Shown: positions 1-7,774 of the stretch, one piece after another
Numbering within the stretch: position 1 is the stretch's first letter
Layout: each line of letters opens with the position of its first letter
Source: Actinomycetes bacterium
Lineage (GTDB): Bacteria; Actinomycetota; Acidimicrobiia; Acidimicrobiales; RAAP-2
Length of the DNA: 9,086 nucleotides
Assembly (NCBI GenBank): GCA_021850345.1
Contig: JAJZMN010000123.1
Span: forward strand, 1 to 9,086
Direction of reading: 5' to 3'
The notes under the pieces: generated by a model
What the model was told of the DNA's origin: nothing
The model's database searches: none
What the model saw: the letters and a program-made list of their open reading frames with translations, nothing else
Position numbers and translations under genes: made by a program

Positions 1-22
1 CACGAACGCAGCGCCGGCGAGC

Positions 23-1883
<1,861 letters not shown>

Positions 1884-1920
1884 GGCAGGCGTGGGCCCGC
1901 GGCCCGCGGTCCCGTCCGGC

Positions 1921-2046
1921 GGTGCCGGGCTGGCGGAGCTGGGCCGGCGGTGCCGGGCTGGCGGAGCTGGGCCGGCGGTGCCGGGCTGGCGGTGCTGGGC
2001 CGGCCCCGCTGGGCTGGCGGCGCTGGGCCGGCGCAGCTGGGCCGGC
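1921..2046. repeat. nine 14-bp tandem repeats (minisatellite)
   Basis: Nine adjacent 14-bp units starting at 1921, 1935, 1949, 1963, 1977, 1991, 2005, 2019 and 2033. The consensus is GG(T/A)GC(C/T)GGGC(T/C)GGC. Units 1-4 alternate in two versions, giving an exact 28-bp duplicate (1921-1948 and 1949-1976), and later units drift. A weak extra copy may precede 1921. The array fills the intergenic space between the divergent leuA and microprotein promoters. The unit length is not a multiple of three, and no gene need cross it, so it is probably non-coding. It is nearly all G and C on the plus strand with a GGG tract per unit. Confidence 0.9.
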
Positions 2047-2063
2047 GCAAAGCGACGGATCGG

Positions 2064-2069
2064 TAGTGT
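2064..2069 (+). promoter_or_regulatory. candidate -10 element of the microprotein gene
   Basis: TAGTGT lies 7 nt before the ATG at 2077, the spacing expected if transcription starts on the start codon. No good -35 is visible; the expected site falls in the last 14-bp repeat unit. The absence of a Shine-Dalgarno site before the ATG supports leaderless expression. Confidence 0.4.
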
Positions 2070-2076
2070 CCTTCGA

Positions 2077-2241
2077 ATGAAGAAGTTCTTCCTCCTGCTC
2101 GTGGTCGTCGTGCTCGGCGTCGCGCTTTACCGCCGGTTCTCCACGTCTCGCGCCGCCGTCGAGCACCACCTCCACGGCACGCCGGACCACTGGCCGGCCG
2201 TGGTCCGCAAGCCGAGCTCGGACGAAGCCCCTGCGGCCTGA
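2077..2241 (+). CDS. 54-aa single-pass membrane microprotein, function unknown
   Basis: The protein begins MKKFF and has one hydrophobic helix at about residues 4-17 (LLLVVVVLGVAL core) followed by YRR. The basic residues on both sides suit a short membrane anchor. The remaining 35 residues form a polar tail, rich in His, Pro and charged residues, ending SSDEAPAA. There is no lipobox cysteine and no clear signal peptidase site, so an anchored protein is more likely than a secreted one. The architecture resembles small actinobacterial membrane proteins such as the DLW-39 group, but the DLW motif itself is absent, so I do not assign it. The start at 2077 is supported by TAGTGT 7 nt upstream. 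The open frame extends far 5' through the repeat array, but this short form has the only sensible N-terminus. The GNAT gene follows 39 nt downstream and could be co-transcribed. Confidence 0.65.
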   Translation: MKKFFLLLVVVVLGVALYRRFSTSRAAVEHHLHGTPDHWPAVVRKPSSDEAPAA

Positions 2242-2280
2242 CGAGCCGTTTCGACCGGAGCAGAGAGGTCGGGTGCGCAG

Positions 2281-2856
2281 GTGAGGGACCCCGATGGGCT
2301 CTCCACCGACGGGCTCTCCACCGACGGGCTCTCTACCGATCGGCTCCTGCTCCGCGCCTGGCGACCGGAAGACCGCGCCCCATTCGCCGCGTTGAACGCG
2401 AGCAGCGAGGTGATGGCGCACTTTCCCTCCACGATGACGCGGGAGCAGAGCGACAAGCTCGCCGATCGCTTCCAAGCCGGCATCGAGGAGCGCGGATGGG
2501 GGGCCTGGGCGGTCGAGAGGAAGCGCGACGGCGTGTTCTTGGGCTACATCGGGCTCGTACCGGTCAATTTCGAAGCGGACTTTGCGCCCGCGGTCGAGAT
2601 CGGCTGGCGGCTCGACCGGCCACACTGGGGGCACGGGTACGCGACGGAGGGCGCGCAGGCGGCGCTCGACTACGCGTTCTCGGTGCTCGGCCTCGACCGG
2701 GTCGTCTCGTTCACCGCATGCACGAACGCGAGATCGGAACAGGTGATGGTGCGACTCGGGATGACGCGGGTCGGCGAGTTCGACCACCCACGCCTCCCGC
2801 ACGGCCACCGGCTCCGGCGCCACGTCCTCTACGAGGCGCGACGGCCCGGGAGGTAG
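2281..2856 (+). CDS. GNAT-family N-acetyltransferase (RimJ/RimL-like)
   Basis: This 191-residue cytoplasmic protein transfers an acetyl group from acetyl-CoA to an unknown amine. It opens with the typical family start LSTDRLLLRAWRPEDRAPF (17-35). The acetyl-CoA site is in EIGWRLDRPHWGHGYATEGA (106-125), where WGHGYA matches the Gly-rich pyrophosphate loop of motif A. The closing part NARSEQVMVRLGM (149-161) is the conserved N-x-x-S and R-x-G-M region of RimJ/RimL relatives, followed by a C-terminal strand with HVLYEARR. It could acetylate ribosomal protein N-termini, a small metabolite or an antibiotic; nothing here decides. The GTG at 2281 has GAGAGG 12 nt upstream, a rather long spacing. 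Residues 6-20 are a threefold GLSTD repeat, an unusual extension of the normal N-terminus. The gene lies 39 nt after the microprotein and converges on the GH65 gene. Confidence 0.88.
   Translation: MRDPDGLSTDGLSTDGLSTDRLLLRAWRPEDRAPFAALNASSEVMAHFPSTMTREQSDKLADRFQAGIEERGWGAWAVERKRDGVFLGYIGLVPVNFEADFAPAVEIGWRLDRPHWGHGYATEGAQAALDYAFSVLGLDRVVSFTACTNARSEQVMVRLGMTRVGEFDHPRLPHGHRLRRHVLYEARRPGR
2296..2340. repeat. three in-frame 15-bp tandem repeats (GLSTD x3)
   Basis: Units at 2296-2310, 2311-2325 and 2326-2340. The first two are identical (GGGCTCTCCACCGAC) and the third differs at two bases. They encode three GLSTD copies at the N-terminus of the GNAT protein. Because the unit is 15 bp, changes in copy number would keep the reading frame. 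Confidence 0.95.
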
Positions 2857-2930
2857 GCGGCTCGTTCCGCGAACCGCCCGCGCCCCGAGCTCAGCCCGAT
2901 CGGTTGGCATCTCGGCCACCAAGCGGCGGT

Positions 2931-2947
2931 CGCACCTTCATGGTGCG
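2931..2947. other. hairpin between convergent genes
   Basis: CGCACC (2931-2936) and GGTGCG (2942-2947) form a perfect 6-bp stem with a 5-nt loop. It lies in the 119-nt gap between the ends of the GNAT and GH65 genes, so it could help end transcription from either side. No T-run follows on either strand, so it is not a standard intrinsic terminator. The rest of the gap shows nothing recognisable. Confidence 0.3.
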
Positions 2948-2975
2948 CAACCTGGTCGCCGCCGAGGACGTGCCG

Positions 2976-5330
2976 TCAGGCTCTGCGTCCCCGGCGTGGC
3001 TCACGCCCACGGGGTTGCGCGGGGGCCGCCAAGAGCTGCACGGCGGGAAGAGGGCGTGACTCCTCGGTGCCGGGCCTCAAGACGACCTCTGTGTCGTAGT
3101 GCCAGACCGACACGTTGTCGCCTCGCAGCAGGCGATAGGTGGCCCGCGCGGCGCGGACGTCGACCTCCAGACGACGTCCCCTGTACAGGAGGCGAAAGCG
3201 CAGGCCTTGGAGGGCATCGGGCAGCCGCGGGCGCAGCACGAGGCGCGTGTCTTCGACGCGGACACCGCCCAACCCTTCGACGAGCGCGACCCACGCACCT
3301 GCGAGCGCCGCCAAGTGCAGGCCGTCACTCGTGTTGTGCTCGAGGTCTGCGAGGTCGAGCAGCGACGACTCGCTCACGTAGTCGTAGGCGAGTCCGAGAT
3401 GCCCGGTCTCGGCCGCGATCACGGCCTGGGTGCACGCGGAGAGGGAGGAGTCCCTGGCGGTGATGCGCTCGTAGTAATCGAAATTTCGGGCCTTTTGCTC
3501 GGGAGTGAAGGCGTCACCTCGCAGGTGCAGCGCGAGGACGAGGTCGGCTTGCTTCACCACCTGCTTGCGGTACAGATCGAAGTAGGGGAAGTGCAGCATG
3601 AGCGGGTAGTCGTCGGGATCCGTCCGGACGAAGTCCCAAGCCTCGTAGTCCGTGAAGCCCTGTGCCTGAGGATGGACGCCGAGGCGATCGTCGAAGGGGA
3701 TGTACATGTCCCTTGCGGCGTCCCGCCACGACGCGGTCTCTCCGGTGCGCACGCCGAGTTTCAGTGCCTGCTCAGGGTGGCGCGCGCACGCCGACGCAGC
3801 GGCGTCGAGGTTCAGCTGGGCCATGAGGTTCGTATAAACGTTGTTGTCGGACAGCGCGCTGTACTCGTCGGGCCCGGTCACCCCGTCGATGCGGAACGTA
3901 CCGTCCACGTGGTGATGGCCGAGCGAGCGCCAGAGCCTGGCGGTCTCCACCAGGAGCTCGAGGCCGCAGTCCCGCTCGAAGTCCTCGTCGCCGGTCGCAC
4001 GCAGGTAACGGACGACGGCGTACGCGACGTCTGCGGCGACGTGGAAGGCGGCGGTGCCCGCTGGCCAGTAGGCCGAGCACTCCTCGCCGTTGATCGTCCG
4101 CCACGGGAACGCCGCTCCTGCGAGGCCGAGCTGGCGAGCGCGCTCACGCGCGAGCGGCAGCGTGGAGTGGCGCCAGCGCAGTGCGTCGGCCACCGCGTCG
4201 GGGCGCGACAGGCTGAGAAGGCCGAGCACGTAGATCTCGGTGTCCCAGAAGGCATGGCCGTCGTAGCCCGAACCGGTGAGGCCCTTGGCGGGGATGGGAC
4301 GGCCTTCGGCCCGGACCCCTGCCTGCAGGACGTGGAAGATCGAGAACCGTACCGCTTGCTGCACGTCGGGATCGCCGTCGAGCTCGACGTCGACGTCGTC
4401 CCAGCACGCGTCGAGGTACTCGTGCTGGGAGGCCACGAGACCCTTCCAGCCGGTGTGGCGGGCGGCCTGCAGCGCACCTCTCACCTGGTCATGGAGTGCG
4501 GGGCGTGAACGCTGCGCGGACCAGCCGTAGGCGAGGAACTTGGTGAGGACGAGCGTTCGGGCCGGCTCGAGCATCCCGATCACCGTGAAGCGGGCGACGT
4601 CCGAGGACGCCTCGGACGACGTCTCGCAGCCCTGGGGGGGCTCCAGCTCGTGCTCCATGGCGGCGGCGAGCAGGGCGCCGCTGTGCCGCACGCGGTGGAC
4701 CAGCATCCCGCCGTCCGCCCACGTCAGCGCCTCCTCGCCCTCGAGCGGCTGCTCGAGGATCGCCGAGACACGAGGGTCCTCGGCGGCCCGCGTGGGGAGC
4801 GGCTCGTTGGCGACGAGCTCGGATTGGAGCACCACTTGGACGGACGCGTCGAGCGCCTCCACCTCGTATCGGATGGCGGCGACCGCACGCTCGACCAGGG
4901 AGACGAGGCGGGTGGAGCCGACCCGGACGCGGGCGCCCGCCGGGCTCCGCCATTCGACCTCGCGCCGGAGGAGCCCCGCACGCAGGTCGAGCACACGCCG
5001 GTGCGACAGCAGCTGCCCGTAGCGCACGTCGAAAGGCTCGTCGTCCACGAGCAGTCGGATCAGCTTGCCGTTGGTGACGTTCACCACCGTCTGACCCGAC
5101 TCCGGGTACCCGTACCCCGCCTCGGCGTACGGCAGCGGACGCAGCTCGTAGACGGAATTCAGGTAGGTGCCGGGAAGCCCGTGAGGCTCTCCCTCGTCCA
5201 GGTTCCCGCGCATGCCCAGATGTCCGTTGGACAGCGCGAAGACCGACTCGGTGCGTGCGAGGAGGTCGAGATCGAGGGTCGACTCGGTGACCGACCACGG
5301 CTCGACCGTGAAGGCAGGGTGGCGAAACAC
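2976..5330 (-). CDS. GH65 glycoside phosphorylase (maltose/trehalose/kojibiose type)
   Basis: This is a 784-residue cytoplasmic enzyme. Family members split an alpha-glucosyl disaccharide with phosphate, giving beta-glucose 1-phosphate. Residues 7-270 are the N-terminal beta-sandwich (FALSNGHLGMRGNLDEGEP at 31-49). The (alpha/alpha)6 catalytic barrel follows, with GYDGHAFWDTE at 355-365 and GPDEYS at 486-491, where Glu489 is the expected general acid. DSSLS at 627-631 and DGLHLAAL at 669-676 match the conserved region that binds phosphate in GH65 phosphorylases. The C-terminus is a short beta domain with an Arg-rich tail. The sequence is close to mycobacterial Rv3401, as I recall it. The substrate cannot be read from sequence alone. 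The GTG at 5330 is chosen because it lies 2 nt after the HAD stop and places FTVEPW at the usual distance. The frame is open upstream, but that part overlaps the HAD gene. Translation is probably coupled to the HAD gene. Confidence 0.92.
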   Translation of the reverse strand: MFRHPAFTVEPWSVTESTLDLDLLARTESVFALSNGHLGMRGNLDEGEPHGLPGTYLNSVYELRPLPYAEAGYGYPESGQTVVNVTNGKLIRLLVDDEPFDVRYGQLLSHRRVLDLRAGLLRREVEWRSPAGARVRVGSTRLVSLVERAVAAIRYEVEALDASVQVVLQSELVANEPLPTRAAEDPRVSAILEQPLEGEEALTWADGGMLVHRVRHSGALLAAAMEHELEPPQGCETSSEASSDVARFTVIGMLEPARTLVLTKFLAYGWSAQRSRPALHDQVRGALQAARHTGWKGLVASQHEYLDACWDDVDVELDGDPDVQQAVRFSIFHVLQAGVRAEGRPIPAKGLTGSGYDGHAFWDTEIYVLGLLSLSRPDAVADALRWRHSTLPLARERARQLGLAGAAFPWRTINGEECSAYWPAGTAAFHVAADVAYAVVRYLRATGDEDFERDCGLELLVETARLWRSLGHHHVDGTFRIDGVTGPDEYSALSDNNVYTNLMAQLNLDAAASACARHPEQALKLGVRTGETASWRDAARDMYIPFDDRLGVHPQAQGFTDYEAWDFVRTDPDDYPLMLHFPYFDLYRKQVVKQADLVLALHLRGDAFTPEQKARNFDYYERITARDSSLSACTQAVIAAETGHLGLAYDYVSESSLLDLADLEHNTSDGLHLAALAGAWVALVEGLGGVRVEDTRLVLRPRLPDALQGLRFRLLYRGRRLEVDVRAARATYRLLRGDNVSVWHYDTEVVLRPGTEESRPLPAVQLLAAPAQPRGREPRRGRRA

Positions 5331-5332
5331 CG

Positions 5333-6076
5333 CTACTGCTCGATCAGCTCGGCGAGGTCGGCGACCACGACGTCGGCACCGTGCGCGACGAGCTCCTCGC
5401 GCTGGCCGACCCGGTCCACGCCGACCACGAGGCCGAACCCGCCTGCCCTGCCGGCTTCGACTCCGGCGAGCGCGTCTTCGAACACCGCCGCCGCCCGCGG
5501 CGCCACCTCGAGCCGGCGTGCAGCCTCGAGATAGGTGTCGGGTGAGGGCTTGCCGGCCAGGTGTGCGTGCTCGGCGACCGCCCCGTCGACGCGGACGTCG
5601 AAGAGGCCTTCCAAGCCCGCCGCCCGCAGCACGGCTTCTGCGTTGGCGCTCGAGGAGACGACCGCCGTCGAGAGAGCGTGCCGACGGACCTCGGCGAGGA
5701 ATCGCCGAGAGCCGGGGTAGGCCTCGACGCCGCGCGCGTTCATCATCGAGAGCACCAGCTCGTTCTTGCGGTTGGCGACGCCATGGACCGTCTGGGTTCC
5801 CGGCGCGTCCTCGGCGGTTCCCTCCGGGAGGTCGATCCCGCGGGAGCGAAGGAACGCACGGGTCCCGTCGAGGCGGGTCCGGCCGTCCACGTACTCGTCG
5901 TAGTCGGCGACCGGGTCGAACGGGACGAACCCCCCACCGGTGGCCGGCGAGCACGCCGCGAGCAACTCGTCGAACGCCTGCTTCCAGGCCGCCGCATGCA
6001 GCACGGCCGTCTCGGTCAGGACGCCGTCGAGGTCGAAGAGGCACGCCGAGATCACCTCGGGCATTCGCAGACCCAT
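5333..6076 (-). CDS. HAD-superfamily beta-phosphoglucomutase-like protein
   Basis: This 247-residue cytoplasmic enzyme is expected to interconvert beta-glucose 1-phosphate and glucose 6-phosphate. The HAD motifs are all present: FDLDGV at 14-19 (nucleophile Asp15, acid/base Asp17), VVSSSAN at 139-145 (motif II Ser), Lys176 in GKPSPD, and Glu200-Asp201 in FEDALAG. The helical cap includes FVPFDPVADYDEYVDG at 50-65, which is characteristic of mycobacterial Rv3400-type proteins. The gene directly precedes the GH65 gene by 2 nt, the standard partnership in which this enzyme consumes the phosphorylase product. The position next to serA might suggest a phosphoserine phosphatase, but the cap and the GH65 partner argue against that. 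The ATG at 6076 fits TAGTGT 6 nt upstream. A second ATG at 6064 is possible. Confidence 0.9.
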   Translation of the reverse strand: MGLRMPEVISACLFDLDGVLTETAVLHAAAWKQAFDELLAACSPATGGGFVPFDPVADYDEYVDGRTRLDGTRAFLRSRGIDLPEGTAEDAPGTQTVHGVANRKNELVLSMMNARGVEAYPGSRRFLAEVRRHALSTAVVSSSANAEAVLRAAGLEGLFDVRVDGAVAEHAHLAGKPSPDTYLEAARRLEVAPRAAAVFEDALAGVEAGRAGGFGLVVGVDRVGQREELVAHGADVVVADLAELIEQ

Positions 6077-6085
6077 GTGATCACA
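6076..6085. promoter_or_regulatory. 10-bp palindrome at the HAD-GH65 start
   Basis: TGTGATCACA is a perfect palindrome covering the first base of the HAD start codon, the 6 nt upstream of it and part of the -10 candidate. A repressor bound there would block the predicted transcription start. It lacks the 6-nt spacer of CRP-type sites and the central CG of LacI-type sites, so no regulator is assigned. Confidence 0.3.
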
Positions 6086-6088
6086 CTA
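6083..6088 (-). promoter_or_regulatory. candidate -10 element of the HAD-GH65 pair
   Basis: TAGTGT on the minus strand, 6 nt before the ATG at 6076, the same hexamer and nearly the same spacing as before the microprotein gene. No Shine-Dalgarno site precedes the ATG, which fits leaderless expression. The -35 region is not convincing. It overlaps a 5-bp inverted repeat (CTACG...CGTAG, 6086-6101). The rest of the 97-nt gap behind serA holds only weak hairpins. Confidence 0.45.
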
Positions 6089-6173
6089 CGAGCCCCCGTA
6101 GCACCGTCCCCGTGGACCTCGCCTCGAGCTCCGGCGTAGAGCCACGAATCCCGCGTGGTCGATTCGAGAAGGC

Positions 6174-7751
6174 CTACTGCGTGAGGCTGACCGCGTGGAT
6201 CCCGAAGATGCCGTCCCCGTCGCGTAGATGCTCGACGAGGTCGGCAGGCACCGGCTCTGAGGTCGAGAGCACCATCAACGCGCTGTGCCCGTCCGCGCTC
6301 GGGCCGACAGCCATGGACGAGATCGATATGCCTGCGATCCCCAGGGCCATCCCGACGACGCCGATCATCCCGGGACGGTCGTCGTTGTGCACCACCAGCA
6401 TGTGCTCGGCCGGCGGCACCTCGAGGGTGTGGTCGTCGACCATCACGATCCGCGGCTCGGGGTGGAGACCCGCACCCGCGAGGGTGCCCGCGACTGCGTG
6501 GGTGTCCGACCGCACGGTGACGACGCTCTTGAAGAAGGGCGACGAGACGGCCGAGATCGTCTCCACCGAGAGCCCGCGCCGCTCGGCGACCTGGAGCGCG
6601 TTGACGTAGGAGACGGGCTCCTCCGCCGTCGCGCCGAAGAGGCCCTTCAGCGCGCAGAGCGTGAGGATGCCCGTGGCGTGCCCGGCCAGCTCGCCGCGGT
6701 ACTCGACCTCCAGCCGGTCCGGCAACCGTTCGTGGAGGCACGCGAAGAACCTCCCGAGCTGCTCGGTGACCAGCATGAACGGACGGACGGCCTCGGAAAC
6801 CTCCGAGGCAGGGAGGTTCACGGCGAACGGGACGAAGTCCCCCGCAAGCGCGAGCAGCACCTGCTCGGCGATCGTCACTCCGGCCTTGTCCTGCGCCTCC
6901 TCGGTGGAGGCACCGAGATGTGGCGTGACGACGACGTTGTCCAGCTCGAACAACGGCGACTCGCCTGGCGGCTCCTTCGCGAAGACGTCGAGCGCCGCAC
7001 CAGCCACGATTCCGGACCGGATGGCGTCGTAGAGGGCATCTTCGTCGACGATCCCGCCCCGCGCCGTGTTGACGATCCTGATACCCGGTCTCGCCTTTTG
7101 AAGGAGCTCCCGGCCGATGAGGTTCGTCGTCTCGGCGGTCTTGGGCACATGAACCGAGACGAAGTCCGCCTCGGCGAAGACCTCTTCGAGCGAGTGCAGC
7201 TCCACGCCGATGGAACGAGCACGTTCAGCGGAGACGTAGGGGTCGAAGCCGACGAGGCGCATTCCGAACGCCGCCGCGCGCTGGGCGACCGAGGATCCGG
7301 CCCGTCCGAGGCCGACGATGCCGAGCACCTTGCCGTAGAGCTCGACGCCCTCCCAGCGTGCTCGCTCCCACCGGCCGGCGACCAGCGCCGCATGGGCCTG
7401 GGGGATGTTGCGCGCCTGGGCGAGGAGGAGTCCCAGCGCCTGCTCTGCGACCGAAAGGATGTTGGACGTCGGCGCGTTGACGACCATCACGCCGCGCTCG
7501 GTCGCGGCCTCGACGTCGACGTTGTCGAGCCCGACGCCAGCGCGTCCGACGACGAGGAGGTCCTTTCCGGCAGCGAGCACTTCCCCGGTCACCCTGGTGG
7601 CCGAGCGCACCACGAGCGCGTGGGCCCCCGCGACGGCTTGGAGCAATTGCTCGGGGCTCAACCCCCCCTGCACGTCGACGTCGTGCCCCTCCTCGACGAG
7701 CAGGTCGATTCCCCGATCGGCGATCTTCTCGGTGACGAGGACCCGGGCCAT
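6174..7751 (-). CDS. serA: D-3-phosphoglycerate dehydrogenase (ASB and ACT domains)
   Basis: This 525-residue cytoplasmic enzyme oxidises 3-phosphoglycerate to 3-phosphohydroxypyruvate with NAD, opening serine synthesis. The substrate-binding part contains VGRAGVGLDNVD (68-79). The NAD fold has GLGRAG at 147-152 with Asp170 at the end of the second strand, which selects NAD. Catalytic residues are Arg231 (NTARGGIVDE), Glu260 (FAKEPP) and His278 (TPHLGAST). Residues about 315-440 form the intervening domain of long type 1 enzymes as in Mycobacterium tuberculosis, and an ACT domain starts near residue 450. In the ACT domain, positions that bind serine in known enzymes look altered: Asn456, Asp458 and Ser476, where the last is normally Asn in the VNI motif. 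The start is ATG 7751 with a weak GGGGG upstream. The aminotransferase gene ends 23 nt before, so the two are probably co-transcribed. Confidence 0.95.
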   Translation of the reverse strand: MARVLVTEKIADRGIDLLVEEGHDVDVQGGLSPEQLLQAVAGAHALVVRSATRVTGEVLAAGKDLLVVGRAGVGLDNVDVEAATERGVMVVNAPTSNILSVAEQALGLLLAQARNIPQAHAALVAGRWERARWEGVELYGKVLGIVGLGRAGSSVAQRAAAFGMRLVGFDPYVSAERARSIGVELHSLEEVFAEADFVSVHVPKTAETTNLIGRELLQKARPGIRIVNTARGGIVDEDALYDAIRSGIVAGAALDVFAKEPPGESPLFELDNVVVTPHLGASTEEAQDKAGVTIAEQVLLALAGDFVPFAVNLPASEVSEAVRPFMLVTEQLGRFFACLHERLPDRLEVEYRGELAGHATGILTLCALKGLFGATAEEPVSYVNALQVAERRGLSVETISAVSSPFFKSVVTVRSDTHAVAGTLAGAGLHPEPRIVMVDDHTLEVPPAEHMLVVHNDDRPGMIGVVGMALGIAGISISSMAVGPSADGHSALMVLSTSEPVPADLVEHLRDGDGIFGIHAVSLTQ

Positions 7752-7774
7752 CGCGACGCCGCCCCCAGGGAGCC

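Noticed and set aside
1921..2046. CRISPR array
   Set aside because: The 14-bp units are directly adjacent with no unique spacers, and no cas genes are present.
3099..4508. 469-codon plus-strand open frame inside the GH65 gene
   Set aside because: It is antisense to a gene with full GH65 motifs and has no recognisable domain.
4634..4640. Run of seven G inside the GH65 gene as a frameshift site
   Set aside because: The frame is intact on both sides and the protein reads continuously, so there is no evidence of slippage or sequencing error.
5331..6044. 238-codon upstream extension of the GH65 frame
   Set aside because: It overlaps the whole HAD gene in another frame and is Arg/Gly-rich shadow sequence. 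The family N-terminus fits the GTG at 5330.
6142..6166. Possible serA terminator: CCACG...CGTGG and overlapping CGAATC...GATTCG
   Set aside because: The stems are short and mutually exclusive, and no T-run follows on the minus strand.
6141..6173. T-loop-like GGTCGATTCGA suggesting a tRNA
   Set aside because: No acceptor, D or anticodon arm can be drawn around it on either strand.
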